64,000 nucleotides of DNA from Agrobacterium sp. a22-2 (lineage in GTDB: Bacteria > Pseudomonadota > Alphaproteobacteria > Rhizobiales > Rhizobiaceae): assembly GCF_012276985.1 (NCBI RefSeq), contig NZ_JAAXMM010000006.1:186001-250000 (forward strand), in the 5' to 3' direction. The notes under the pieces were generated by a model that was given only the letters and a program-made list of their open reading frames with translations, searched no databases and had not been told where the DNA came from. Positions 1-8,819 of the stretch are shown piece by piece. A program made the translations under genes and the position numbers. Positions within the stretch are counted from its first letter, which is position 1; the number at the start of each line of letters is the position of its first letter.

Positions 1-1
1 C

Positions 2-1009
2 GCTGCTGCCGGCGCGGCTCCGGCTGAACCCGCCAAGGCTGCTGCTTCTGCCGCGCCCGCCGCTGCCGCACCGGTGGCTGCTGCCGCTGTTTCCGCACCG
101 GCGCCCGCGACTACAGCCATGCCGGCTGCTCCTGCTGCGGCCAAGATGCTGGCTGAAAACAACCTTTCCGCCGAGCAGGTGGACGGTTCCGGCAAGCGTG
201 GCCAGGTTCTGAAGGGCGATGTGATCGCCGCCGTCGCCAAGGGCATCAGTGCCACGCCGGCGCCGGCCGCCCCGGCTGCACCGCGCCCGGTTTCTTCTGC
301 CGAGGATGCCGGCCGCGAAGAGCGCGTCAAGATGACCCGCCTGCGCCAGACCATCGCCAAGCGCCTCAAGGATGCCCAGAACACGGCCGCCATGCTGACC
401 ACCTATAACGAGGTGGACATGACGGCGGTCATGAGCCTGCGCAACAAGTACAAGGACATCTTCGAGAAGAAGCATGGCGTCAAGCTCGGCTTCATGGGCT
501 TCTTCACCAAGGCCGTCACCCATGCGCTGAAGGAAATCCCGGCTGTCAACGCCGAGATCGACGGCACCGACATCGTCTTCAAGAACTATTGCCATATCGG
601 TGTTGCCGTCGGCACGGACAAGGGCCTGGTGGTTCCGGTCGTTCGCGATGCCGACCAGATGTCGATTGCGGAAATCGAGAAGGATATCGGTCGTCTCGGC
701 CGGCTGGCCCGCGATGGCCAGCTGTCGATGGCCGACATGCAGGGCGGCACGTTCACCATCTCGAACGGGGGTGTCTACGGCTCGCTGATGTCCTCGCCGA
801 TCCTCAACGCTCCGCAGTCCGGCATCCTTGGCATGCATAAGATCCAGGAACGTCCGATGGCGATCGGCGGTCAGGTGGTCATCCGTCCGATGATGTATCT
901 GGCGCTCAGCTACGACCACCGCATGGTGGACGGCAAGGAAGCCGTGACCTTCCTGGTCCGCGTCAAGGAAAGCCTGGAAGATCTGGAACGCCTCGTTCTC
1001 GATCTGTAA
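2..1009 (+). CDS. sucB: Dihydrolipoyllysine succinyltransferase, E2 of 2-oxoglutarate dehydrogenase (5' truncated by window edge)
   Basis: The reading frame is open from base 2, so the N-terminal lipoyl domain lies outside the window. What is visible is an Ala/Pro-rich flexible linker, a peripheral-subunit (E3) binding domain (about 145-230, ending in [14 protein letters not shown]), a second linker, and the CoA-dependent acyltransferase core. The core ends with [13 protein letters not shown], which holds the catalytic His and Asp of the family. The enzyme transfers succinyl groups from lipoyl-lysine to CoA in the TCA cycle. The E3 gene lpdA lies downstream in the same orientation, which favours the 2-oxoglutarate rather than the pyruvate complex, as in other rhizobia. 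A GTG near base 74 is internal and not the true start. Confidence 0.93.
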   Translation, partial: AAAGAAPAEPAKAAASAAPAAAAPVAAAAVSAPAPATTAMPAAPAAAKMLAENNLSAEQVDGSGKRGQVLKGDVIAAVAKGISATPAPAAPAAPRPVSSAEDAGREERVKMTRLRQTIAKRLKDAQNTAAMLTTYNEVDMTAVMSLRNKYKDIFEKKHGVKLGFMGFFTKAVTHALKEIPAVNAEIDGTDIVFKNYCHIGVAVGTDKGLVVPVVRDADQMSIAEIEKDIGRLGRLARDGQLSMADMQGGTFTISNGGVYGSLMSSPILNAPQSGILGMHKIQERPMAIGGQVVIRPMMYLALSYDHRMVDGKEAVTFLVRVKESLEDLERLVLDL

Positions 1010-1022
1010 GGGCGAACGCGCC

Positions 1023-1613
1023 GTGTCTGTCGAGCCAGTATGTTTCGATCTTATGGACTTCTATAGGGCCGGGTTTTCCGGTCCTATAGAATTAGGTAAA
1101 ACCGATCGTGATGGAATTCGAGCACTTTTCGATGAGGGTGATATTGAGGTGGATGGAGCCGTTCACGCACCTTATTCCTCTTGGTCGATCTATGCACCCA
1201 ATTGTGAGTTTTTCTTCAACTCTGACTTCAGGTTGAAAGCATTCAAGCTTATTCCGTTTCTTCCAAAAATTGGTAGCGGAGGGGGCCGTTTACATTGGAA
1301 TGGAAAATTCGAGATCTATTTGGGAGAACAGACGGTAAAGGCCTCAGGTAGAGACGGAATCGACTTACTCACTCTTCCGGACGCCCTAAATGCGTTTCGC
1401 AGAATGGACGGCGACTGGAGCCTTTCTGGAGGCGATGAGCGGGATATTTATGTCGAATTTCAGAATCCGGAGAGATCGCTAACCTTTCGATATGAGATCA
1501 ATTCGGTTCCTGTTGCGAGCGAGCGTGCTTCGGCGTTTGAGATAGATTATTTTCTGTCTTCTATCTGGGTTAGAGATCAGAATGCTGATTTTGAAGAAAA
1601 GGATGCTGGATGA
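1023..1613 (+). CDS. Hypothetical protein, low-GC orphan within the odh operon
   Basis: This is a 196-residue soluble protein that I do not recognise. It has no signal peptide, membrane segment or clear motif. It is rich in aromatic and acidic residues (for example FFFNSDFRLKAFKLIPFLPK). The GTG start at 1023 has AAGGGCG about nine bases upstream; an in-frame ATG at 1053 is the alternative. Its base composition is visibly AT-richer than both neighbours, with AT-ending codons common, which suggests recent acquisition. Its end overlaps the next gene as ATGA, so translation is probably coupled. Size and composition resemble orphan immunity-type proteins, but there is no toxin gene nearby and that idea is speculative. 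Confidence 0.7.
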   Translation: MSVEPVCFDLMDFYRAGFSGPIELGKTDRDGIRALFDEGDIEVDGAVHAPYSSWSIYAPNCEFFFNSDFRLKAFKLIPFLPKIGSGGGRLHWNGKFEIYLGEQTVKASGRDGIDLLTLPDALNAFRRMDGDWSLSGGDERDIYVEFQNPERSLTFRYEINSVPVASERASAFEIDYFLSSIWVRDQNADFEEKDAG

Positions 1614-2023
1614 TGCTTGAAAATATAGGCGTATCCTTGCTTCTTTTGCTTGTCGGCTGGAGCGTGTTGCTTTTGCTGTTTCATATCGGGCTGCAGGGCA
1701 TGACCGCCACCCGCGAACTCGGATCGGCATGGAATGCCGGTCCGCGCGACGACGAGAAAAAGCCTTCCGGAAAGATCGCCGGCCGTGCCGCGCGCGCCTC
1801 GGCGAATTTTCGCGAGACCTATCCGGCCTTCATCGGCCTGGCGCTGGCCCTGGCGATCGCAGGCGATGCTTCGGGCTGGGGATTGACCGGCGCCTGGATC
1901 TGGCTTGTTTTCCGTTTGATCTACATTCCGCTCTACCTGGCCGGTGTGCCCTATATCCGCTCGCTCGCCTGGCTTGGGTCGCTGGCGGGGCTCGGCCTGA
2001 TGGTCGCGACACTGGTTCTTTAA
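1610..2023 (+). CDS. MAPEG family membrane protein
   Basis: This is a 137-residue integral membrane protein with a hydrophobic segment at about 6-27 and two or three more in the C-terminal half. The RETYPAF motif followed by hydrophobic stretches, and the closing LIYIPLYLAGVPYIRSLAW pattern, are typical of bacterial MAPEG proteins, which are relatives of microsomal glutathione transferases and eicosanoid synthases. The enzymatic role of the bacterial members is mostly unknown. The start overlaps the preceding stop codon (ATGA). A MAPEG gene between odhB and lpdA is a familiar arrangement in rhizobia, so this is probably the ancestral downstream neighbour of odhB and the gene before it is the insertion. 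Confidence 0.85.
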   Translation: MMLENIGVSLLLLLVGWSVLLLLFHIGLQGMTATRELGSAWNAGPRDDEKKPSGKIAGRAARASANFRETYPAFIGLALALAIAGDASGWGLTGAWIWLVFRLIYIPLYLAGVPYIRSLAWLGSLAGLGLMVATLVL

Positions 2024-2069
2024 TTCGCCGGCAAGACGGCCCTTTGCGGCACGGCGGGGAGACGATTGC

Positions 2070-2714
2070 ATGCATGCCTATCTGATCGAACTTGCATCCC
2101 TGATGGCCATCTTCTCCTTCGCGATCGTCTCGCCGGGTGCGGACCTTGCCATGGTGATGCGCCAGTCGCTGCTGCATGGCCGTCGCCCGGCCATCGTCAC
2201 CAGTTTCGGCATCGGCACCTCGCTGATGTTCCACGTCACCTACACGATCCTCGGCCTCGGGCTGATCATTTCCCAGTCGATCACGCTGTTCAACATCGTC
2301 AAATGGTGCGGTGTCGCCTATCTGATCTATATCGGCATCAAGTCGCTGCGGGCCGGCAAGACGGATATGTCCGTCGATGCCCCTGCGGCATCCGGTGCGG
2401 AAAAACGGGGCCAGTCGCTGCTGAAATCCTTCGGGCTCGGCTTTGCCGCCAATGCGCTCAATCCCAAGCCGGTGTTCTTCTTCCTGTCGATCTTTTCGAC
2501 CGTCGTCAGCGCCCATACGCCGATCCTCATCAAGTTCGGCTACGGATTTGTCATGGCCACCTGCCTGATTGCCTGGTTCGTCGGCGTGAGCCTGTTCATG
2601 ACGACGCCGAAGATGCGGGCGGCGTTCGGGCGGATCAGCCAATGGATCGACCGTGCCAGCGGCGTCGTCTTCATCCTGCTCGGTCTGAAGCTTGCCACCG
2701 AGAAGGCGGGTTGA
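2070..2714 (+). CDS. LysE/RhtB family amino-acid exporter
   Basis: This is a 214-residue inner-membrane protein with about six hydrophobic segments. The N-terminal motif SPGADLAMVMRQSLLHGRR followed by a glycine-rich helix is the LysE/RhtB signature. A charged loop at about 95-115 is followed by FGLGFAANALNPKPVFFF, the second conserved family region. Members export amino acids or related metabolites by proton antiport; the substrate here cannot be read from sequence. The ATG at 2070 follows a GGGGAGA Shine-Dalgarno sequence. The gene lies 46 bases after MAPEG and 2 bases before the next gene, consistent with one transcript. Confidence 0.9.
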   Translation: MHAYLIELASLMAIFSFAIVSPGADLAMVMRQSLLHGRRPAIVTSFGIGTSLMFHVTYTILGLGLIISQSITLFNIVKWCGVAYLIYIGIKSLRAGKTDMSVDAPAASGAEKRGQSLLKSFGLGFAANALNPKPVFFFLSIFSTVVSAHTPILIKFGYGFVMATCLIAWFVGVSLFMTTPKMRAAFGRISQWIDRASGVVFILLGLKLATEKAG

Positions 2715-2716
2715 TC

Positions 2717-3226
2717 ATGGACGCCGCCCATCGCCTGTCTGCTGCCATGTTGTCGTTTGCGGTTGTCGCGGGATCGTCCGCGATGGCGGCCGATTGTGCG
2801 CAGGACAAGGCGATCTATCGCGACAACCACAAGAGTTTCGAACTGCGCTTCCAGCCGGTGCCGGAGCCGGCGGCGGCCACAAGCCATGGGTTTACGGTGA
2901 CGCTGCTCGACAGCAAGCTGGTTCTCGATGGCGTGGTGCTGGCCGGTGACGACGGGCAGCGCGCCAATGGCCTCCTGATGTATCAATGCCCCGAGGGTGA
3001 TGTGACCGGCGAGGATCTGCGCAAATGCACGGTGTGGGACGGGGTGTTCTATAGCGTGTCCGCCGATGCGCGGATCGGTGACCTGCCGGCGGCCGGCGCT
3101 GCTGCGACACCGCAGCTGATCCTGTCGGATTTCGGCCGCCTGGCCGGCATTTCCGCCCTCTGGTCGACCAGGAATATCTCGGCGTCCGTGGGCGATGTGC
3201 TTGTCCTGGAGGGATGCGCGTCATGA
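2717..3226 (+). CDS. Hypothetical exported protein
   Basis: This is a 169-residue protein with a signal peptide (hydrophobic core at about 8-22, probable cleavage after SSAMA). The mature part has four cysteines (CAQDK, YQCPEG, RKCTVW, LEGCAS), so disulfides in the periplasm are likely. I do not recognise a family. The start at 2717 is two bases after the lysE-type stop codon, and its stop overlaps the SDR start as ATGA. Its position suggests co-transcription with the odh-lpdA genes, but nothing indicates a role in the complex. Confidence 0.75.
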   Translation: MDAAHRLSAAMLSFAVVAGSSAMAADCAQDKAIYRDNHKSFELRFQPVPEPAAATSHGFTVTLLDSKLVLDGVVLAGDDGQRANGLLMYQCPEGDVTGEDLRKCTVWDGVFYSVSADARIGDLPAAGAAATPQLILSDFGRLAGISALWSTRNISASVGDVLVLEGCAS

Positions 3227-3978
3227 GCGATGAAGCCCCCGTTTTGCTGGTGACTGGCGGCAGCCGCGGCATTGGTGCCAGCGTCTGCCGGATGGCTGCA
3301 AAGGCCGGATGGCGGGTCGTCGTCAACTATGCCTCGAATGCCGGGGCCGCTGAAGCCGTGGTCGATGAGATCCGCAAGGCCGGCGGTGTCGCCGCCGCCG
3401 TGCAGGGTGATGTCGGAAGCGAGGCGGGCATAACCTCGATTTTTGAAGGCGTCGATCGTACATTCGGTCGGCTGGACGGCCTCGTTAACAATGCCGGTGT
3501 CGTCGACGTCAAGGCGCGGGTCGACGAGATGTCGGCCGAGCGCCTGGAGCGGATGTTCCGCATCAACGTGATCGGCTCGATCCGCTGTGCGGCGGAGGCC
3601 GTGCGTCGCATGTCGACGAAACACGGCGGCCCGGGCGGGGTGATCGTCAATGTCTCGTCGGTCGCATCCCTGCTCGGCTCGGCAAACCAGTATGTCGACT
3701 ATGCGGCGTCCAAGGGCGCCATCGACACGTTCACGGTGGGCCTCGCCCAGGAAGTGGTGCGCGAGGGCATTCGCGTCAATGCGGTGCGTCCCGGCGTCAT
3801 CGACACGGATATCCATGCCTCCGGCGGCCTGCCGGACCGGGCCCGCGACCTCAGCCCCGTCATTCCGCTGCAGAGGCCTGGAACGGCGGATGAAGTCGCC
3901 GGCGCGATCCTCTATCTTCTATCCCCTTCGGCATCCTATGTGACGGGTGCCATACTCAATGTCAGTGGCGGGCGGTGA
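3223..3978 (+). CDS. SDR family NAD(P)-dependent oxidoreductase
   Basis: This is a classical short-chain dehydrogenase of 251 residues. It has the nucleotide-binding motif TGGSRGIG near the N terminus, NNAGV at about 90, the catalytic Ser in NVSSVAS, the YAASK catalytic Tyr/Lys pair, and RPGVIDT after it. The C-terminal SYVTGAILNVSGGR is typical of FabG-like enzymes. I place the start at 3223 because GGAGGG at 3208-3213 is correctly spaced for it, whereas the upstream ATG at 3214 abuts that site. It overlaps the preceding stop codon. The substrate is unknown. An SDR gene just before lpdA is common in rhizobial odh clusters. Confidence 0.92.
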   Translation: MSDEAPVLLVTGGSRGIGASVCRMAAKAGWRVVVNYASNAGAAEAVVDEIRKAGGVAAAVQGDVGSEAGITSIFEGVDRTFGRLDGLVNNAGVVDVKARVDEMSAERLERMFRINVIGSIRCAAEAVRRMSTKHGGPGGVIVNVSSVASLLGSANQYVDYAASKGAIDTFTVGLAQEVVREGIRVNAVRPGVIDTDIHASGGLPDRARDLSPVIPLQRPGTADEVAGAILYLLSPSASYVTGAILNVSGGR

Positions 3979-4002
3979 GCGCCCTGAAAAAAGGAAAATC
4001 CC

Positions 4003-5409
4003 ATGGCTTATGATGTGATTGTAATCGGCAGCGGACCCGGCGGTTATGTCTGCGCGGTCAAGGCGGCGCAGCTCGGCCTGAAGGTCGCGGTCGTCGAGAA
4101 GCGTGCGACCTATGGCGGCACCTGCCTCAACATCGGCTGCATTCCCTCCAAGGCGCTGCTGCACGCCTCCGAGATGTTCCATCAGGCCGCGCACGGCATG
4201 GATGCGCTGGGCGTCGAAGTCGGTGCGCCGAAACTCAACCTCGACAAGATGATGGCGCACAAGGATGCGACCGTGAAGTCGAATGTCGAAGGCGTGTCCT
4301 TCTTGTTCAAGAAGAACAAGATCGACGGCATCCAGGGTACGGGCAAAATCGTTTCCGCCGGCAAGGTGTCGGTGACCAATGACAAGGGCGAGGTGCAGGA
4401 ACTGGAGGCCAAGAGCATCGTGATCGCCACGGGCTCCGACGTTGCCGGCATTCCGGGCGTGTCCGTCGATATCGATGAGACAGTCATCGTATCTTCCACC
4501 GGCGGCATCAAGCTGACCAAGGTTCCCGAAAAGATGGTCGTGGTCGGCGGCGGTGTCATCGGCCTGGAACTAGGGTCCGTCTGGCTGCGCCTTGGGGCCA
4601 AGGTCACCGTCGTCGAATATCTCGACACCATTCTCGGCGGCATGGACGGTGATGTCTCCAAGCAGTTCCAGCGCATGCTGGCCAAGCAGGGCATGGAGTT
4701 CCAGCTGGGCGCCAAGGTGACCGGCGTGGCAAAGTCCGGCACGGGTGCCAAGGTGACTTATGAGCCCGTCAAGGGCGGTGAAGCGACCACGATCGACGCC
4801 GATGTCGTGCTGATCGCCACCGGCCGCAAGCCCTTCACAGCAGGCCTCGGCCTTGAAGAGGCGGGCGTCGTGCTCGATAATCGCGGCCGCGTCGAAATCG
4901 ACGGCCATTACCGCACCAATGTGCCGGGCATCTATGCCATCGGCGACGTGGTCAAGGGTCCGATGCTGGCGCACAAGGCCGAGGACGAAGGCGTGGCTCT
5001 GGCCGAAATTCTCGCCGGCCAGCACGGCCATGTGAACTATGACGTCATCCCGGGCGTGGTCTATACCCAGCCGGAAGTCGCCTCCGTCGGCAAGACCGAG
5101 GAAGAGCTGAAGGCCGCTGGCATCGCCTACAAGGTCGGCAAATTCCCGTTCACGGCCAACGGTCGCGCCCGCGCCATGCTGGCGACCGACGGCTTCGTCA
5201 AGATCCTTGCCGACAAGGATACCGACCGCGTTCTTGGCGGCCACATCATCGGCTTCGGCGCCGGCGAGATGATCCACGAAATCGCCGTGCTGATGGAATT
5301 CGGCGGCTCTTCGGAAGATCTGGGGCGCACCTGCCATGCGCATCCCACCATGTCGGAAGCGGTCAAGGAGGCGGCACTCGCCACTTTCTTCAAGCCGATC
5401 CATATGTAA
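4003..5409 (+). CDS. lpdA: Dihydrolipoyl dehydrogenase (E3)
   Basis: This 468-residue flavoprotein is full length for E3. It shows the N-terminal FAD motif [17 protein letters not shown], the redox-active disulfide [17 protein letters not shown], the NAD motif [15 protein letters not shown], the second FAD motif [21 protein letters not shown] and the C-terminal interface motif [15 protein letters not shown] with the catalytic His-Glu. It reoxidises dihydrolipoyl-E2 with NAD+. It is the last gene of the odh cluster, following SDR by 24 bases, with a strong terminator after it. A second E3 for pyruvate dehydrogenase is normally encoded elsewhere in these genomes. Confidence 0.97.
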   Translation: MAYDVIVIGSGPGGYVCAVKAAQLGLKVAVVEKRATYGGTCLNIGCIPSKALLHASEMFHQAAHGMDALGVEVGAPKLNLDKMMAHKDATVKSNVEGVSFLFKKNKIDGIQGTGKIVSAGKVSVTNDKGEVQELEAKSIVIATGSDVAGIPGVSVDIDETVIVSSTGGIKLTKVPEKMVVVGGGVIGLELGSVWLRLGAKVTVVEYLDTILGGMDGDVSKQFQRMLAKQGMEFQLGAKVTGVAKSGTGAKVTYEPVKGGEATTIDADVVLIATGRKPFTAGLGLEEAGVVLDNRGRVEIDGHYRTNVPGIYAIGDVVKGPMLAHKAEDEGVALAEILAGQHGHVNYDVIPGVVYTQPEVASVGKTEEELKAAGIAYKVGKFPFTANGRARAMLATDGFVKILADKDTDRVLGGHIIGFGAGEMIHEIAVLMEFGGSSEDLGRTCHAHPTMSEAVKEAALATFFKPIHM

Positions 5410-5445
5410 TTCTCTATAGATCGATTAAATCTTCTCCATAATCGG

Positions 5446-5477
5446 GGCCGCGTCTTGCCATGCAGGACGCGGCCTTT
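5446..5477 (+). terminator. Rho-independent terminator after lpdA
   Basis: A 12-bp stem (5446-5457 pairing with 5463-5474, one G-T wobble) closes a five-base loop, followed by a short T run. It lies 37 bases after the lpdA stop codon and marks the end of the odh-lpdA transcript. Confidence 0.8.
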
Positions 5478-5524
5478 ATCATCTGGACGCAATTGCCGTT
5501 AACCGATTGACGAAAGGCAAGAAA

Positions 5525-6025
5525 ATGCCGTCCTCCCCTGTTTTGTCCTATTCAATTCCGCAGCGTCTCATCCACTGGCTGATGGCCGGTCTCATCCTGT
5601 TCAACCTGCTGTTTGCAGAAGCGATGGAAGAGCTTTCCGAGGCGGTCGAGGAGGGGCAGACCCCGGCCCCTGATATGATCGCCTCCGCCAATATCCATGC
5701 CTATGTCGGCATCGCCGTTCTCTGTCTTGGCGCGATCCGGGTGATCCTGCGCCTCACCCATCGCGCGCCGGAAGCCCCGGCAGAGGAACCGCCGCTTGGG
5801 AGGCTTGCCGCCAAGGTGGCGCATCTGGCCTTCTACGCCCTGTTCTTTGTCATGCCGTTGAGCGGTATCGGCAAATACTATTTCGGCAATGACACCGCCG
5901 GCTTCCTGCATGGCGGACCGCTGAAACTGCTGATGTGGGTCCTGATTGTCGTCCATATTCTTGCGGTCCTCGTTCACCAGTTCTATTGGAAGACGGACGT
6001 GGCGATGCGCATGACGCGCGGTTAA
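5525..6025 (+). CDS. Cytochrome b561 family protein
   Basis: This is a 166-residue four-helix membrane protein of the cytochrome b561 / Ni-hydrogenase b-type family. Candidate haem-ligand histidines are in RLIHWLMAG (helix 1), ANIHAYVGIAVL (helix 2), KVAHLAFYALF (helix 3) and VVHILAVLVHQFYW (helix 4). Such proteins carry electrons from quinol to periplasmic or superoxide-type acceptors; the partner is not evident. I prefer the ATG at 5525 over an upstream TTG at 5507 because AAGGCAAG sits just before 5525. A DUF2867 gene follows by 17 bases, so the two may be co-transcribed. Confidence 0.9.
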   Translation: MPSSPVLSYSIPQRLIHWLMAGLILFNLLFAEAMEELSEAVEEGQTPAPDMIASANIHAYVGIAVLCLGAIRVILRLTHRAPEAPAEEPPLGRLAAKVAHLAFYALFFVMPLSGIGKYYFGNDTAGFLHGGPLKLLMWVLIVVHILAVLVHQFYWKTDVAMRMTRG

Positions 6026-6042
6026 ACGGGTAGGGGCAGCGA

Positions 6043-6549
6043 ATGACGGATGCGATGATGCGACCGGTTCTAGTCCCTGTGACCTTGCCGCATGCGGCTT
6101 TGCCTCCGGCTGACTGGGCCGATTGTTACCGTTTGCGGGTGGCCGGGCACGGGCTGACCGCAGAGGCCGCCGCACGGCATGTGCTGTCCAGCTTTCCGTG
6201 GTGGGTGGATATGCTCATGGGTATCCGCAACCGCGTGGTCGGCCTGTTCGGCCTGAAGCCTGCCGCCCCTGCGGCGGGCGACGAAGCTGGCAGGATCGCG
6301 ATCTTTCCAATCGTCCAGAACACGCCGTCCCAGGTGGTTCTCGGCTTCGATGATCGGCATCTGGATTTCAGGATTGTCGTCGATGTCGCGGATGATGGTC
6401 CAGATTGGCAAACCGTCAGCGTGACGACGCTTGTGTGGCGCAAGATCCTGCTGGGCCGGCTCTACATTGCGGTGATCACGCCGTTTCACAAGCTGATCGT
6501 CTCAACCACGCTTGCCAGCCTGGCGACACGCGGTACCGTTACTCGATGA
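6043..6549 (+). CDS. DUF2867 domain-containing protein
   Basis: This 168-residue protein matches the DUF2867 pattern: an Asp-rich N terminus, SSFPWWVDMLMGIRNRVVGLFGLK, a middle region with GFDDRHLDFRIVV, and a C-terminal TTLVWRKILLGRLYIAVITPFHKLIV. The family's function is unknown. The C-terminal stretch may associate with membrane. Its last 11 bases overlap, tail to tail, with the convergent TraB/GumN gene. Confidence 0.85.
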   Translation: MTDAMMRPVLVPVTLPHAALPPADWADCYRLRVAGHGLTAEAAARHVLSSFPWWVDMLMGIRNRVVGLFGLKPAAPAAGDEAGRIAIFPIVQNTPSQVVLGFDDRHLDFRIVVDVADDGPDWQTVSVTTLVWRKILLGRLYIAVITPFHKLIVSTTLASLATRGTVTR

Positions 6550-7558
6550 CAGTAACTGTGAAGCCGTGTGTGCGGAATAGTTCAACAAGTCCCTCCTCGC
6601 CCGGCAGGTGTAGGGCACCGACAGCGATCATGACATTGCCCTTTTCAAGATAGGGCAATGCGCGTGACGTCATCCTGCGATTGCGCTCGAAAACAACTTT
6701 CTCGAGGAACTCGTGCAACGGCTTCTTGTCGCGGGCAAGCGCTGAGGCCAGCGCCAAAATCATACCCGTGTCGGAGCTCTCATAGAGCTGAATGAGTGTC
6801 TCTGTCTGATCATCGAACGTGTAGGGCACGGCAAACAGGTCCATAAGCCCCCAGAGCATGGATTCGTCGCTCACGCTCGCCAAAGTCTCCATCTGCTCAC
6901 GGAATGTTTCGATTCCGACAAGCTCTATGCCATTTTCAAGTGCTTTTAGCGCGGCCGCCTGGTCGAGGACATGTTGTCCTGCGGCTCTCCTTTTTGCTTC
7001 GCATTCCGAGCTCTGCATAGACATGTAAATGAACCAGGGCCGCATCCGAGCCAACAAACCCATCGTAAGTCCCCGCTGTCGGAGCGCGGTTGCCAGCATC
7101 TCTGTTTCTTCGGGCCGAAGGATCTGGTCCAGCCGTTTCTCTTGGAGCGTGTACAGTTCGGGATACTTGAACAACTCGAGAGTCATGGCCCCTGGATTGG
7201 CAATTTCCTTCAATTCGACGATCAACGTGTCGATGTGGTCGAATGCCTCGAATATCGGCGTTGGCACCTGAAGGATGCGGGGGTCACTAATGTGCACCGT
7301 ACCGAAAAGCAGCGATGGTTCGATTCCGGGTTTTTCGATGCGCCAGGCGACACCCTTGCCGTTTTTGACTGCGGCGGCCTCGGTCAGGACTGCATCGTAG
7401 GTCTCCGGGTCACTTTCCCGCAAAAGAGGCAGAAAGCTCTGCCCCGAACATTCGGGAGGAGCTACCTCCGCCCAAGCGGGTCTCCAAGCAACCGACGCCA
7501 ATAAGAATAAAACAAGCAGACATGCCCGTCGGATAAATTCACAGCTGGAAAAAGGCAT
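6539..7558 (-). CDS. TraB/GumN family protein (copy 1)
   Basis: This is a 339-residue protein with an N-terminal signal peptide (hydrophobic at 10-28, cleavage near PAWA). The TraB/GumN (erythromycin-esterase-like, Tiki-related) fold is indicated by LLFGTVHISDPRIL near the N terminus and VGALHLPGEEGLVEL near the C terminus, the two His-containing motifs of this family. Members are proposed metalloproteases, but bacterial substrates are mostly unknown. It is a paralogue of the gene directly upstream and is more AT-rich than it. It shares an 11-base convergent overlap with the DUF2867 gene. It is probably the last gene of an xerC-led transcript. Confidence 0.88.
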   Translation of the reverse strand: MPFSSCEFIRRACLLVLFLLASVAWRPAWAEVAPPECSGQSFLPLLRESDPETYDAVLTEAAAVKNGKGVAWRIEKPGIEPSLLFGTVHISDPRILQVPTPIFEAFDHIDTLIVELKEIANPGAMTLELFKYPELYTLQEKRLDQILRPEETEMLATALRQRGLTMGLLARMRPWFIYMSMQSSECEAKRRAAGQHVLDQAAALKALENGIELVGIETFREQMETLASVSDESMLWGLMDLFAVPYTFDDQTETLIQLYESSDTGMILALASALARDKKPLHEFLEKVVFERNRRMTSRALPYLEKGNVMIAVGALHLPGEEGLVELFRTHGFTVTVIE

Positions 7559-7644
7559 AGGGGAAAAACGCTTTCGGGAGGACTGAACGAAGCTCAGAAT
7601 TGCCCTGCGCGCTGTGGTTGTCAGTCAGCGGACCTAGCTATCTC

Positions 7645-8736
7645 TCAGTCGACGGCGCTAACGCTGAAGCCCTGCTTGCGCAACAATTCGACCAATCCCT
7701 CTTCGCCGGGCAGGTGCAAGGCGCCGACGGCGATGAAGGCATTGCCGTCGGCCAGCAAGGGCGCGCTGCGTTCGGCCATCACCTTGTTGCGGTCGAGCAC
7801 GATGCGCTTTTCGAAGGCGGCATAGCCGCTGTCCTTTTCGCTACCGGCTTCTGGCGTTACAGCCTCCAGCATCGGCATGGTCATGCCGATATCGCCGGTC
7901 AAATAGAGCTCGGTCATCGTCTCGATGATGTCGTCCATCTCTTCGTTCAACGCCAGGGTTTCGATGAGGGCTTTGAGGTGGAACTCAAGCGGCAGATCCG
8001 CCATGGCGCCGATCTGCTCGGCAAGTGTTTCCAAACCGGCCACCCGCTTGCCGGCCGCTTTGGCGTCCTCGGCGAGTTTCTTGTCGAGAAACGAAGCACC
8101 AGTGGCCTTGCGGGCCATTTCGCAGGCCGGCATGGCGACGACGCTGGCGATGATCCACGGCTTCATGCGGTTGACGGCTGCGAGCGGAATGCCGCGTTCC
8201 TTGAGGCCAGCCTCCAGCTTGACCTTTTCCTCCGGCGTCAGACGATCGGAAATCGTGGTGCCGTCGGTGAACATGGTCAGTTCAGGCTGCATCATCAGCG
8301 CGGCGGCAGCCTTTTTCTCGTCGAGAATTTCGTCCGACTCGATGACGATCACGTCGGCCTCGGAACTCGCCTTGCGGGCGGCATCCGACAGGGTCAGTAC
8401 CCGCGGATCGGTGACGTGCATGGTGCCAAGCAGCCAGGAGGGAGCAAGGCCTGATTTCTCGATCTTCCAGAAGCGGCTCTTGCCGTTCGGCGTCGCTTCC
8501 GCTTCGGCCAGCATGGTCGCGTAACGGTTCGGCTGTTCGCGCTCAAGACCGGGCAGAAGATTTTGCCCTGCGCAGACCGTCTCGTCGGCGGCATGCGCTG
8601 GTGCTGCCCACAGAAGGGCGAGAAGCAGGAGTGCGAGGACTGCCATGGGCAGGCCGGCGACCAGCCAGATAAGGCTTTCTGCCTGGCGCCAATGGGGCAG
8701 GCGAGGTTTAATCTCTTGGGCAAAGTTCGCGAGCAT
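7645..8736 (-). CDS. TraB/GumN family protein (copy 2)
   Basis: This 363-residue paralogue of the downstream gene has the same landmarks: SWLLGTMHVTDPRVL at the beginning of the domain and VGALHLPGEEGLVELLR at its end. A hydrophobic segment at about 24-46 ends in APAHA, so it is a signal peptide or anchor after a long polar N terminus. The ATG at 8736 is preferred; a TTG at 8763 would add nine residues. It lies 83 bases downstream of xerC on the same strand. Composition is typical of the window, unlike copy 1. Confidence 0.88.
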   Translation of the reverse strand: MLANFAQEIKPRLPHWRQAESLIWLVAGLPMAVLALLLLALLWAAPAHAADETVCAGQNLLPGLEREQPNRYATMLAEAEATPNGKSRFWKIEKSGLAPSWLLGTMHVTDPRVLTLSDAARKASSEADVIVIESDEILDEKKAAAALMMQPELTMFTDGTTISDRLTPEEKVKLEAGLKERGIPLAAVNRMKPWIIASVVAMPACEMARKATGASFLDKKLAEDAKAAGKRVAGLETLAEQIGAMADLPLEFHLKALIETLALNEEMDDIIETMTELYLTGDIGMTMPMLEAVTPEAGSEKDSGYAAFEKRIVLDRNKVMAERSAPLLADGNAFIAVGALHLPGEEGLVELLRKQGFSVSAVD

Positions 8737-8819
8737 GTCTTCGGTCCGATTTTCAAGCGGCAAACCTATCGCTGCGGGGCTGATGAAGCCTTAACGGGCA
8801 TGGTTAACGGCCGACTGCT

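Noticed and set aside
2066..2716. Open frame running in front of the exported protein gene through the lysE-type gene
   Set aside because: It is a shadow of the LysE coding sequence; only the part from the ATG at 2717, with a signal peptide, is credible.
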